Made by a program: the position numbers and the translations under genes
Shown: positions 52,807 through 63,983 of the stretch, one piece after another
How the letters are laid out: every line of letters begins with the position of its first letter
Numbering within the stretch: the first letter of the stretch is position 1
The notes under the pieces: generated by a model
What the model was told of the DNA's origin: nothing
Databases searched by the model: none
Seen by the model: the letters and a program-made list of their open reading frames with translations, nothing else
NCBI RefSeq assembly: GCF_003143935.1
Contig: NZ_QFRX01000001.1
Span: 3,146,292-3,210,291 of the forward strand
DNA from: Streptomyces sp. Act143
Lineage (GTDB): Bacteria; Actinomycetota; Actinomycetes; Streptomycetales; Streptomycetaceae
Direction: 5' to 3'
Length of the DNA stretch: 64,000 bases

Positions 52807-55254
52807 TCAGCCCCGCAACGTCTCCTCCAGCTTCCGCGTCACCGAGGCCGCCTCGTCGCCGGGCAGCGGGGCGCCCTCGGGGCCGGTGACGTAGAAGGCG
52901 TCGACGGCGTTGGCGCCCAGCGTCGAGACGTGCGCGCTGCGCACGCGCACGCTCGCGTCCTCCAGCGCCCGCCCGATCCGGAACAGCAGCCCGGGGGCGT
53001 CCTGGGCGCGTACCTCGATGACCGTGGCCAGCCGGGAGGCGGCCGGTGCGACCGTCACGCGTGGCGGCGGCGCGACGACGCCCCGGCGGCGCGGATAGGC
53101 GGCGTCCCGCTCGGCGAGGCGCCCCGCGATGTCCAGCGACCCGTCCAGCGCCCGCACCAGATCCGCCCGCAGCCGGGCGGCCTGCGGCAGGGAGCCGTAC
53201 TCGGCCGCCACCCGCCAGTTCAGCAGCAGCACCGAGCCCTCGACGCCGTCCGGCAGGTCCAGGGCCCGCAGCTCCGCGGTGCGGACGGTCAGGCGGTGCA
53301 TCGCCAGCACACCGGCCACCGCCGGGAGCACGCCCGGCTGATCCGGTACGGCGATCAGCAGTTCCACGCCCAGCGGCTCGGGGTCCCCGGAGGGCTCCTC
53401 CCCCGTCGGCGGCTCGGTCTGGGCCCGCAGCGACAGCACCGGGCTGCCGGTCGCGACCGCCTCGATCGCCAGCCGCTCCTGCTCCGCCGTGGGTGCGGCG
53501 GCCTCCGGCTCGTCGAGTTCGTCCCCGGCGAGCACGGCCGCGACCCGCTTCACCAGGTCGGCGACGAGCGAACCCCGCCACGACGACCAGGCCGCCGGTC
53601 CGGTGGCCAGCGCGTCCGCCTCGGTCAGGGCGTGCAGCAGCTCCAGCGTGGACTGCGTGCCGACCGCCTCCGCGACCGACCGGACCGTCTCCGGGTCCTC
53701 CAGGTCACGCCGGGTGGCGGTGTCGATGAGGAGGAGGTGGTGCCGGACGAGAGCGGCCAGTACGGCGACGTCCTCGCGGTCGAAGCCGATGCGGGCGGCC
53801 ACGTCCTTCGCGATGATCTCGCCGGCCACCGAGTGGTCGCCGGGCCAGCCCTTGCCGATGTCGTGCAGCAGCGCGGCGACCAGCAACAAGTCCGGCCTGT
53901 GCACCCGCCGCGTGAATTCCGAGGCCCGCACCGCCGTCTCGATCAGGTGCCGGTCGACGGTCCAGATGTGCACGGCGTTGCGCTGCGGCCGGCAGCGCAC
54001 CCGCTCCCAGTCGGGCAGCAGCCGGGTGATCAGTCCCTCCGCCTCCAGCGCCTCCCAGACGTCGATCGTCGGGGCGCCGGAGCCGAGCAGCGTCACGAGC
54101 TGTTCGCGCGCCTCCGCGGGCCAGGGTGTGGGCAGGGCGCGCGCGTGGGCCGCCATGCGCCGTACGGCGTGCAGCGAGAGCGGCAGTCCGGCCTGCGCGG
54201 CGGCCGCGGCGGCGCGCAGCGGCAGGACGGGGTCGCGCTCGGGGCGGGCGGCGCGGGCGAGCACCACCTCGCCGTCCATCTCGACCACGCCCTCGGCCAG
54301 CGGCGACCGCTCCGCAACGGGTTTCCCGCCACCGAGCATGGCGCGCAACCGCGGTCGCACGGACCGCGACCTGAGCACCCGCCCCACCTCGCGCCAGGTG
54401 ACATCACTGGCGTACGACACGACCCGCGCCGCCTCGTACACCTGCCGCAGCAGCGTGTCCGCGTCGAGGAGGCCGAGCTCGGCGGCGACCTGGTCCTGTT
54501 CCTGGAGCGCGAGCCGGTCGGTGGCCCGCCCGGTGGTGAGGTGCAGCGCGTCGCGGACGTCGAGGAGCCGGCGCCGGGCGTCGTCGAGGCCCTCGCGCGG
54601 GGCGTCGGCCAGCCAGGAGGCGGCGACGGCGCGCAGCGCGGTGGCGTCCCTGAGGCCACCGCGGGCTTCCTTCAGGTCCGGCTCCAGCAGGTACTGCAAC
54701 TCGCCCTGGCGTTCGGCGCGTTCGGCGCAGAGTTCCTGGAGTTCGGGGAGGCGCTTGGGCGCCTGGTTGCGCCAGTCGGCGAGGACGGCGGTCCGCAGCC
54801 CGGCCGTCAGGCCGAGGTCGCCGGCGATGTGCCGGGCGTCCAGCAGGCCGAGCTGGACCTTCAGGTCCTCGCCCGCGGTCTTGCGGGCCTCGGCCGGGGT
54901 CCGTACGGAGTGGTCGAGGGCGAGGCCGAGGTCCCAGACGGGGTACCAGATGCGGTCGGCGAGGGCGGCGACCGCGCCGGAGTCGCCGCCGTCGTGCAGC
55001 AGGAGCAGGTCCAGGTCGCTGCGCGGGGAGAGCTCGCCGCGGCCGTAGCCGCCGACGGCGACCAGGGAGACACCGCGCAGCCCCTCGGCGCCCGCCGCGA
55101 AGAGTCCGGTCAGCCAGTCGTCGGTCAGCTCCGACAGGGCCGAACGGCGCGGCGGCCCGGACTGCGCCCCCTCGGTGAGGAGACGCAGCCGGGCCGCCGC
55201 ATAGCCGCTGGGTCCCGAGTCCTCTGCTTCTTTACGCACGTCCGTACTCGACAC
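52807..55254 (-). CDS. glnD: [Protein-PII] uridylyl/adenylyltransferase GlnD
   Basis: 815 residues. N-terminal nucleotidyltransferase with GGYGRGELSPRSDLDLLLLH, a helical link, an HD domain (LLHDIGKGWPGDHSV) and two ACT domains at the end. It modifies and demodifies PII; in Streptomyces GlnD adenylylates GlnK at Tyr51. GTG at 55254. Third gene of the amtB-glnK-glnD operon, 23 nt after glnK. Confidence 0.96.
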   Translation of the reverse strand: MSSTDVRKEAEDSGPSGYAAARLRLLTEGAQSGPPRRSALSELTDDWLTGLFAAGAEGLRGVSLVAVGGYGRGELSPRSDLDLLLLHDGGDSGAVAALADRIWYPVWDLGLALDHSVRTPAEARKTAGEDLKVQLGLLDARHIAGDLGLTAGLRTAVLADWRNQAPKRLPELQELCAERAERQGELQYLLEPDLKEARGGLRDATALRAVAASWLADAPREGLDDARRRLLDVRDALHLTTGRATDRLALQEQDQVAAELGLLDADTLLRQVYEAARVVSYASDVTWREVGRVLRSRSVRPRLRAMLGGGKPVAERSPLAEGVVEMDGEVVLARAARPERDPVLPLRAAAAAAQAGLPLSLHAVRRMAAHARALPTPWPAEAREQLVTLLGSGAPTIDVWEALEAEGLITRLLPDWERVRCRPQRNAVHIWTVDRHLIETAVRASEFTRRVHRPDLLLVAALLHDIGKGWPGDHSVAGEIIAKDVAARIGFDREDVAVLAALVRHHLLLIDTATRRDLEDPETVRSVAEAVGTQSTLELLHALTEADALATGPAAWSSWRGSLVADLVKRVAAVLAGDELDEPEAAAPTAEQERLAIEAVATGSPVLSLRAQTEPPTGEEPSGDPEPLGVELLIAVPDQPGVLPAVAGVLAMHRLTVRTAELRALDLPDGVEGSVLLLNWRVAAEYGSLPQAARLRADLVRALDGSLDIAGRLAERDAAYPRRRGVVAPPPRVTVAPAASRLATVIEVRAQDAPGLLFRIGRALEDASVRVRSAHVSTLGANAVDAFYVTGPEGAPLPGDEAASVTRKLEETLRG

Positions 55255-55277
55255 CCAGCAGCTCCTGTTCTTTTCCG

Positions 55278-57271
<1,994 letters not shown>

Positions 57272-58765
57272 TCAGACGGCCTCGGCCGTCTCCGGGAGCT
57301 CGATGGCGAGCTTGTCGGTGAGATCGACGACCTCGGCGAGATCACCGAAGTCGCGTACGGCCGTGTCGACCGTCTTTCGAATACGAGTGTTCACACGCTC
57401 GGAGCGGACCTTCTTGGCGATGACCATGGCCTGCTCCGCCAGTACCGTGCTCCGCTCGGGCTCGCGCTGGAGCAGGTGCACGGTGGCCATGCCGATCAGG
57501 TTGAGTGCGTACGACCGCTGGTGCTCATGGTCCTTGGCGAAAAGGTCCACCGCCCGCTGCATCAGCGGCTCGGCCAGGGAGGCGTACGTCGGGCTGCGGC
57601 CCGCGACGTAGGCGAGGTCACGGTAGGAGTGGGAGTTCTCGCCGTGCAGCTCGGCCTCGGAGAAGAAGCGGATCCAGTCGGGGTCCGGCTCGTCCCACTC
57701 GTCGGCGTCGGCGAAGGTGTCCTCGGCCATCCGGACGGCGCGCTTGCACTTGCCGGGCTGGCCCATGTTCGCGTAGGCGCGGGCCTCCATCGCATACAGC
57801 ATCGCCTGGGTCCGCGGACTCGCGCAGTCCCGGCTGCCGTACTGCGCGAGATGGATCAGCTCCAGGGCGTCCTCGGGCCGGCCGAGGTGGATCATCTGGC
57901 GGCTCATGCTGGACAGGACGTACGAGCCGAGCGGCTTGTCGCCGGCCTCCTTGGCGGCGTGCAGCGCGAGGACGAAGTACTTCTGCGCGGTGGGCTGGAG
58001 CCCCACGTCGTACGACATCCAGCCGGCGAGCTCGGCCAGCTCGGCGGCGACCTTGAACAGCTTGCGGGTGGTGGTCTCGGGCTGGGGTTCCTGGAGGAGG
58101 TCGGTCACCTCGTGCAGCTGGCCGACGACCGCCTTGCGGCGCAGGCCACCGCCGCACTGGGCGTCCCACTGCCGGAACATCACGGTGGTGGATTCGAGGA
58201 GGTCCAGCTCGGGCTTGGAGAGCCGGCCGCCCCGGCGGGCCGTGGCGGGCGGTTCGGGTTCGTGGTGCGCGGCGGACGGGCTGGGGACGAGCCAGCGCTG
58301 CATGGGCTCGATGAGGGACGGGCCCGCGGAGAGGGCCAGCGAGGTCCCGAGGAAGCCGCGCCGCGCCAGCATGAGGTCGCTGCGCGAGAACTCGCTGAGC
58401 AGTGCCACGGTCTGCGGGCCCGTCCAGGGCAGGTCGACCCCGTGTGCGGAGGGTGACTGGCGGGCGGCGCGCAGCCCCAGGTCCTCGACCGAGACCACGC
58501 AGCCGAACCGCTCGGAGAACAGTTCCGACAGGATGCGGGGGATCGGTTCACGGGGGTTCTCGCCGTCCAGCCAGCGGCGGACGCGCGAGGTGTCGGTCGA
58601 GATGTGATGGGCGCCCAACTGGCGGGCCCGGCGGTTGACTTGGCGGGCAAGCTCGCCCTTCGACCAGCCGCTGCGCACGAACCACGAGGTGAGCAGCTCA
58701 TTGGGACGCTTGTCGCCGTTCGCCGCGCTGCCGGCGCCCGTTCCGCTTCCGCCGTTGCCGCTCAC
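57272..58765 (-). CDS. nsdA: Developmental regulator NsdA
   Basis: 497 residues. N-terminal helix-turn-helix-like region (LLTSWFVRSGWSKGELARQV, RQLGAHHISTDTSRVRRWLD) and TPR-like helical repeats in the second half (AAELAELAGWMSYDVGLQPT, GSYVLSSMSRQMIHLGRPED). In S. coelicolor nsdA, next to amtB, restrains sporulation and antibiotic production. Synteny and features agree. GTG at 58765, with GGGGG upstream. No operon partner in the same direction nearby other than amtB downstream. Confidence 0.92.
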   Translation of the reverse strand: MSGNGGSGTGAGSAANGDKRPNELLTSWFVRSGWSKGELARQVNRRARQLGAHHISTDTSRVRRWLDGENPREPIPRILSELFSERFGCVVSVEDLGLRAARQSPSAHGVDLPWTGPQTVALLSEFSRSDLMLARRGFLGTSLALSAGPSLIEPMQRWLVPSPSAAHHEPEPPATARRGGRLSKPELDLLESTTVMFRQWDAQCGGGLRRKAVVGQLHEVTDLLQEPQPETTTRKLFKVAAELAELAGWMSYDVGLQPTAQKYFVLALHAAKEAGDKPLGSYVLSSMSRQMIHLGRPEDALELIHLAQYGSRDCASPRTQAMLYAMEARAYANMGQPGKCKRAVRMAEDTFADADEWDEPDPDWIRFFSEAELHGENSHSYRDLAYVAGRSPTYASLAEPLMQRAVDLFAKDHEHQRSYALNLIGMATVHLLQREPERSTVLAEQAMVIAKKVRSERVNTRIRKTVDTAVRDFGDLAEVVDLTDKLAIELPETAEAV

Positions 58766-59198
58766 TGGAACGCCCCCATCCCTGAGACCACTTGTCGCTG
58801 AGTGCGCCAAGCCCTATCAGAATGCCGGTAAATACGGCTTCCTGTCCGACGGTTGTCACCCTTCGAACGGGATACCGACTTGCCTCCGGCATACCCACGA
58901 GTGCATGTGCCCCCAGGACTCGTGCACTCAAAGTAATCCTACGATCACCCCTCCAGCCATGGCGATCCCGGAAACGCCACCATTCGCCACCCCTTCGAAT
59001 GAACTCACGGTCGCCCACACGCGATTCACTTGACATAGGACGGCCGGGAGTGGGCGGAGCGGTGCACTCAGGGGCGCACGCCGCCGGGCGCACCACCGGG
59101 GGCGCATCCGGGCGCGGGGTGGACGTTCGACGTACCGCTCAGGTCACTTTCCGTACCCGTCTCGTAACCACCGGTGTGCTGGACCCGTTGGAGGGGGC
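58766..59198. promoter_or_regulatory. 433-bp divergent region upstream of nsdA
   Basis: No gene. It contains an inverted repeat GAGTGCA (58899-58905) / TGCACTC (58923-58929) 17 nt apart, with further TGCACTC at about 59062-59069. These lie 134-165 nt upstream of nsdA and may be operator sites. Nothing else is recognised. Confidence 0.45.
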
Positions 59199-59864
59199 AT
59201 GGGCTTCACGATCGGCAGTAGTCGGGGCATTCGCGACATCCGCCCCTCCTCGCGCCGCCGCGGCCGCTCGTCGGAGTGCACCGCCGTGGCAGAGTTCACC
59301 GGCCTGTGGGGCTGGGACGTGGTCCCGGGCGCCCGGGCCGCCGCGGGCGCCTGTTCCTGCGGCCACTCCGACTGCCGGGCGCCGGGCGCGCACCCGCTGG
59401 ACTTCGCGCCGGAGGTGCCCGCGGGCGCGACGCTGGACGAGGTGACCGGCGCCTGGTCCGAGTTCCCGGGCGCCTCGGTGATGCTGCCGGTCGGCCGGGC
59501 CTTCGACGTGATCGAGGTGGCCGAGCCCGCGGGGCGCCGGGCGCTGGTCCGCCTGGAGCGCATGGGCCTCCCCCTCGGCCCGGTCACCGCGACTCCCGAA
59601 GGCCGCGCCCACTTCTTCGTCGCTCCCGGCGCCGCCGCCGAACTCCCCGAACTCCTCTACCGCATGGGCTGGGACGACCCGACCTCCCTGGACCTGCGCG
59701 GCCTGGGCCCGGGCACGTACATCACGGCGCCCTCTTCGGACCGGGGCGGCCTGGGCCCGGTGCGCTGGCTGCGCCCACCGGCCCTGGACTCGGCGACGAA
59801 GCCGCCGGCGGCGCGACTGCTGCTGGGGACGCTGGCCTACGTCGCGCATCGGTCGCGGGCGTAG
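59199..59864 (+). CDS. Protein with primase/polymerase N-terminal-like domain
   Basis: 221 residues. After a basic, Arg/Ser-rich start, the part WGWDVVPGARAAAGACSCGH with a C-x-C-x4-C cluster and GAHPLDFAPEV resembles the start of the bifunctional DNA primase/polymerase domain; GASVMLPVGRAFDVIEV follows the same pattern. The catalytic acidic residues of true prim-pol proteins are not clearly seen and the protein is only one domain long, so activity is doubtful. It lies divergent from nsdA. ATG at 59199 with GGAGGG upstream. Confidence 0.75.
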   Translation: MGFTIGSSRGIRDIRPSSRRRGRSSECTAVAEFTGLWGWDVVPGARAAAGACSCGHSDCRAPGAHPLDFAPEVPAGATLDEVTGAWSEFPGASVMLPVGRAFDVIEVAEPAGRRALVRLERMGLPLGPVTATPEGRAHFFVAPGAAAELPELLYRMGWDDPTSLDLRGLGPGTYITAPSSDRGGLGPVRWLRPPALDSATKPPAARLLLGTLAYVAHRSRA

Positions 59865-59884
59865 GCGCACGGGCACCGAAAAGC

Positions 59885-59925
59885 GAAGTGCCCGCTCCCA
59901 ACTGCACCTTGGGGGCGGGCACTTC
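59885..59925. terminator. Bidirectional hairpin terminator
   Basis: 17-bp stem with one G-T pair, arms 59885-59901 and 59909-59925, between the convergent primase-like gene and ftsY. Confidence 0.88.
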
Positions 59926-59942
59926 TTCGCGGGTACGACGTC

Positions 59943-61154
59943 CTACTCTCCGATCAGCGCATCCACGAACGCTTCCGGCTCGAACGGCGCCAGGTCGTCC
60001 GCGCCCTCACCGAGCCCCACCAGCTTCACCGGCACCCCCAGCTCCCGCTGGACCGCCACGACGATGCCGCCCTTGGCGGTGCCGTCCAGCTTGGTCAGCA
60101 CGATGCCCGTGATGTCCACGACCTCGGCGAACACCCGCGCCTGCACCAGGCCGTTCTGCCCGGTCGTCGCGTCCAGCACCAGCAGCACCTCGTCGAGCGG
60201 CGCCTGCTTCTCCACGACGCGCTTGACCTTGCCGAGCTCGTCCATGAGGCCGGTCTTGGTGTGCAGCCGCCCGGCGGTGTCGATCAGCACGACGTCGGCG
60301 CCGATCTCCTTGCCCTCCTTCACCGCGTCGAAGGCGATGGAGGCGGGGTCGCCACCCTCGGGCCCGCGCACGGTGTGGGCGCCGACCCGCTCGCCCCAGG
60401 TCTGCAGCTGATCGGCGGCGGCGGCACGGAAGGTGTCCGCGGCGCCGAGGACGACGGACTGGCCGTCGGCGACGAGCACGCGGGCCAGCTTGCCGGTGGT
60501 GGTGGTCTTGCCGGTGCCGTTGACCCCGACGACCATCACGATGCCGGGCTTGGAGGCCGCCGGCTCGGTCTTCACCGTGCGGTCGAAATCGGTGCCGACC
60601 AGCTTGAGAAGCTCCTCGCGCAGCAGACCGCGCAGCTCCTCGGGGGTCCGGGTGCCGAGCACCTTCACGCGCTCGCGCAGGCCCTCGACCAGCTCCTGGG
60701 TGGGGGCGACGCCGACGTCGGCGGTGAGGAGGATGTCCTCGATCTCCTCCCAGGTGTCGTCGTCGAGGTGCTCGCGGGACAGCAGGGTCAGCAGGCCCTT
60801 GCCGAGCGCGTTCTGTGAGCGGGAGAGACGGGCGCGCAGCCGCACCAGGCGGCCGGCGGTGGGCTCCGGGACCTCGATCTCGGTCGGCGGGAGCTCTTCG
60901 ACGACGGGCGGTTCCTCGACGGCGACTCCGGTCGAGCCGTCGGGCAGGTCCACCTCCTCTATCGTCCGGCGCGGTTCGTCGCGGGGCGTCTCGGCCTCGT
61001 CGCCGACGTGCGGCTCGGCCGGAGGGGCGGTGATGTCGGGCGCTGCGGGAGGCGGCGGGGGCAGCGGCTTCTTGCGTCGGCTGCCGACGACGAGCCCGCC
61101 GAGCACACCGAGCACGACCACGGCGATGACTACAGCAAGGATGACGGTTTCCAT
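59943..61154 (-). CDS. ftsY: Signal recognition particle receptor FtsY
   Basis: 403 residues. An N-terminal membrane helix (VILAVVIAVVVLGVLGGLVV), an acidic Pro/Glu-rich A region, and the NG GTPase domain (VVGVNGTGKTTTTGKLARVL, DTAGRLHTKTGLMDELGKV, TKLDGTAKGGIVVAV). Docks SRP at the membrane. The helix at the N-terminus suggests permanent anchoring, as in other Streptomyces FtsY. ATG at 61154; an ATG seven codons upstream is the alternative. Confidence 0.96.
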   Translation of the reverse strand: METVILAVVIAVVVLGVLGGLVVGSRRKKPLPPPPPAAPDITAPPAEPHVGDEAETPRDEPRRTIEEVDLPDGSTGVAVEEPPVVEELPPTEIEVPEPTAGRLVRLRARLSRSQNALGKGLLTLLSREHLDDDTWEEIEDILLTADVGVAPTQELVEGLRERVKVLGTRTPEELRGLLREELLKLVGTDFDRTVKTEPAASKPGIVMVVGVNGTGKTTTTGKLARVLVADGQSVVLGAADTFRAAAADQLQTWGERVGAHTVRGPEGGDPASIAFDAVKEGKEIGADVVLIDTAGRLHTKTGLMDELGKVKRVVEKQAPLDEVLLVLDATTGQNGLVQARVFAEVVDITGIVLTKLDGTAKGGIVVAVQRELGVPVKLVGLGEGADDLAPFEPEAFVDALIGE

Positions 61155-61476
61155 AACCCGACCAGTATCAGTCATGGCCCCCGGGCAGACCCAGCCTGTA
61201 CTTTCCTCCAAGCGCAAAAGGCCCCGAAGTGTATCAATTCGAGCGAACCCGGCCGTGGCGTGCGGACTCGGCTCCTGGCAGGCAATCGCCGGCGGCGTCG
61301 CGACGCCGATCGCCCCCCGGCCCCGGGCCGATCGCCCCGCATGGCCCGGTCGGTCCGGTCCGTGCCGCCCGGCACACCGCCGCACCTACGCCGGCAGGGC
61401 CACGGCCATGGTGATCTGACGCCTCGTCAGCTAACGTCCCCCTCCACCGCCGGAACCCGCGTGAAGGGGGACCCCC

Positions 61477-62448
61477 ATGCCCGTCACGGTCGTCCGCTTC
61501 AACCTCGTCGAGCCAGCCGCCACCCCCGCCTCCCTGCGCGCCCGCTACCAGGCCGCCCTGGAGATGGCCGCGTACGCCGACGAACACGGCGTCACCACCG
61601 TTCAGACCGAGGAGCACCACGGCGTCGCGAACAACTGGCTCCCCTCCCCCTTCGCCTTCGCGGCAGCCGTCTTCGGCGCCACCCGCCGCATCGCGGTCAC
61701 CGTCTCGGCGGTCATCGGCCCGCTCCACGACCCGCTGCGGCTGGCCGAGGAGATCGCCGTCCTCGACCTGCTGAGCGGCGGCCGCCTGGTGACGGTCGCC
61801 GGGATCGGGTACCGGCCCGAGGAGTACGCCCTGTTCGATGTGGAGTGGAAGCGGCGCGGCAAGCTCCAGGACGAGCTGCTGGAGACGCTCCTGAAGGCGT
61901 GGACCGGCGAGGAGTTCCCGTACCGCGGCCGTACGGTACGCGTCACCCCGCGCCCCTTCACCGACCCGCACCCCCTCCTCCTGGTCGGCGGCTCCTCGAA
62001 GGCCGCCGCCCGCCGGGCCGCCCGCCTCGGCCTCCCCTTCTTCCCCAGCGCCCACCTGCCGGAGCTGGAGGCGTACTACAAGGAGCGGCTCGTCGAGTAC
62101 GGCACCGAGGGGTGGACGATGATGCCGGCCGCCGAGACCCCGCTGCTGCACATCGCCGAGGACCCGGACGAGGTGTGGGCCGCGCACGGAGAGCACTTCC
62201 TGCACGAGGCGCGGACGTACGCCTCCTGGCAGTCGGGGGACATCCGGTCCGCCGTGAAGTCGGCGGCGACGAACGTGGCGGAGCTGCGCGCCGAGGGCGT
62301 GTACCGGGTGCTGACGCCGGAGGAGTGCGTGGCGCTGGGGCACGACAACTACGTACTGCATCCGCTCGCCGGGGGGATGCCGGTGGCGGAGGGGTGGCGG
62401 AGTCTGCGGTTGTTCGCGGAGCGGGTGCTGCCGGCCCTGGCGGACTGA
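61477..62448 (+). CDS. Luciferase-like (LLM class) flavin-dependent oxidoreductase
   Basis: 323 residues of the bacterial luciferase TIM-barrel group: QTEEHHGVANNWLPSPFAFA, LRLAEEIAVLDLLSGGRLVT and VTPRPFTDPHPLLLVGGSSK. It uses FMN or F420 as cofactor; cannot be told here, nor can the substrate. The ATG at 61477 follows AAGGGGGA. Divergent from ftsY. Confidence 0.88.
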   Translation: MPVTVVRFNLVEPAATPASLRARYQAALEMAAYADEHGVTTVQTEEHHGVANNWLPSPFAFAAAVFGATRRIAVTVSAVIGPLHDPLRLAEEIAVLDLLSGGRLVTVAGIGYRPEEYALFDVEWKRRGKLQDELLETLLKAWTGEEFPYRGRTVRVTPRPFTDPHPLLLVGGSSKAAARRAARLGLPFFPSAHLPELEAYYKERLVEYGTEGWTMMPAAETPLLHIAEDPDEVWAAHGEHFLHEARTYASWQSGDIRSAVKSAATNVAELRAEGVYRVLTPEECVALGHDNYVLHPLAGGMPVAEGWRSLRLFAERVLPALAD

Positions 62449-62462
62449 GCGCCGCGGACACA

Positions 62463-62503
62463 CCGCCGCCCCGGCTCGGACAGTGGCCGAGCCGGGGCGG
62501 CGG
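62463..62503. terminator. Bidirectional hairpin terminator
   Basis: 17-bp perfect stem, arms 62463-62479 and 62487-62503, 7-nt loop, between the convergent oxidoreductase and glcP. Confidence 0.9.
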
Positions 62504-62564
62504 CGGGATACGAGGAGAGGGGGCAGCGGGGACTTGGCCCCTCCTCCTCGGGAACGGGGTGGGC

Positions 62565-63983
62565 TCAGCCCATCTCCTCCAGCGCCTTGCCCTTCGTCTC
62601 CTTGACGTACTTGAGGACGAACGGGATGGAGAGCGCGGCGAAGACCGTGTAGATCACGTAGGTCACGGACAGGTTCCAGTCGGCCAGCGACGGGAAGCTC
62701 GCGGTGATGGCCCAGTTGGCGATCCACTGCGCGGAGGCGGCGACGCCCAGGGCGGCGGCGCGGATGCGGTTCGGGAACATCTCACCGAGGAAGACCCAGA
62801 CGACGACGCCCCAGGACAGGGCGAAGAAGAGGACGAAGACGTGGGCCGCGATCAGCGCGGTCCAGCCCTGGGCGGCCGGGAGCTTGCCGTCGACCAGGTC
62901 GTAGGAGAACGCCCAGGCCTCCAGCCCCAGACCGATCACCATGCCGACCGAGCCGATGAGGGCCAGCGGCTTACGGCCGACGCGGTCGACGAAGATCATG
63001 GCGATCACGGTGCCGATGATGTTGATGATCGACGTCGTGAAGGAGTAGAAGAACGAGTCCGTCGGGTCGACGCCGACCGACTGCCACAGCGTCGAGGAGT
63101 AGTAGAACGCGACGTTGATGCCGACGAACTGCTGGAAGACCGACAGGCCGATGCCGACCCAGACGATCGGCTTGAAGAAGAAGCCGCCGCCGAGCAGGTC
63201 CTTGAAGGTGGACTTGTGCTCGCTGTGCATGCCGTGCTCGATCTCGGCCACGCGGGCGTCGAGGTCGACGTTCTCCCCCTCGACCTCCTTGAGGATCTCG
63301 CGGGCGCGGTCGTGCTTGCCGACGGAGATGAGGAAGCGCGGGGACTCGGGGATGGCGAAGGAGAGCAGGCCGTAGAGGACGGCCGGGATCACCATGACGC
63401 CGAGCATGACCTGCCAGGCCTCCAGGCCCATCAGCTTGCCGCGCTGGTCGCCGTCGGCGGCGTTGAGCAGCCCCCAGTTGACCAGCTGCGAGATGGCGAT
63501 GCCGATGACGATCGCGGCCTGCTGGAAGGAACCGAGGCGGCCGCGGTAGGCCGGCGGGGCGACCTCGGCGATGTAGGCGGGGCCGATCACCGAGGCCATG
63601 CCGATGGCGAAACCGCCGACGACGCGCCAGAGGGCGAGGTCCCACAGGGCGAAGGGCAGTGCGGAACCGACGGCGCTCACGGTGAACAGTACGGCCGAGA
63701 TCTGCATGCAGCGGATGCGCCCGATGCGGTCGGCGATCCGTCCCGCGGTCGCGGCGCCGATGGCGCAGCCGATCAGGGCGATGGCGATGACCTGCGCCAG
63801 CGCCGCCGAACCGATGTCGTACCGGTCCCGGATGGCCTCGACGGCGCCGTTGATCACGGAGCTGTCGTAGCCGAAGAGGAATCCGCCCATCGCGGCGGCC
63901 GCCGCGATGAAGATGACGTGCCCGAGATGATCAGGGTGAGCCGTTCTGGCTCCTGACTGGGACGCCTGCGCTGTGCTGGTCAC
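62565..63983 (-). CDS. glcP: Major facilitator sugar porter, glucose permease GlcP
   Basis: 472 residues with 12 helices. Sugar-porter motifs: GGFLFGYDSSVINGA, GRIADRIGR (loop 2-3), PESPRFL after helix 6, FQQFVGINVAFYYS in helix 7, VDRVGRKPL, and the end motif VKETKGKALEEM. In S. coelicolor GlcP, next to the luciferase-like gene and ftsY, is the main glucose uptake permease. The GTG at 63983 is chosen because AGGAG lies 6 nt upstream; TTG at 63989 would touch the Shine-Dalgarno itself. 472 residues is, from memory, the GlcP length. Confidence 0.9.
   Translation of the reverse strand: MTSTAQASQSGARTAHPDHLGHVIFIAAAAAMGGFLFGYDSSVINGAVEAIRDRYDIGSAALAQVIAIALIGCAIGAATAGRIADRIGRIRCMQISAVLFTVSAVGSALPFALWDLALWRVVGGFAIGMASVIGPAYIAEVAPPAYRGRLGSFQQAAIVIGIAISQLVNWGLLNAADGDQRGKLMGLEAWQVMLGVMVIPAVLYGLLSFAIPESPRFLISVGKHDRAREILKEVEGENVDLDARVAEIEHGMHSEHKSTFKDLLGGGFFFKPIVWVGIGLSVFQQFVGINVAFYYSSTLWQSVGVDPTDSFFYSFTTSIINIIGTVIAMIFVDRVGRKPLALIGSVGMVIGLGLEAWAFSYDLVDGKLPAAQGWTALIAAHVFVLFFALSWGVVVWVFLGEMFPNRIRAAALGVAASAQWIANWAITASFPSLADWNLSVTYVIYTVFAALSIPFVLKYVKETKGKALEEMG

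Noticed and set aside
61008..63956. 982-codon plus-strand open frame
   Set aside because: Covers ftsY, the oxidoreductase and glcP in wrong frames; Asp/Gly/Arg-rich pseudo-protein.
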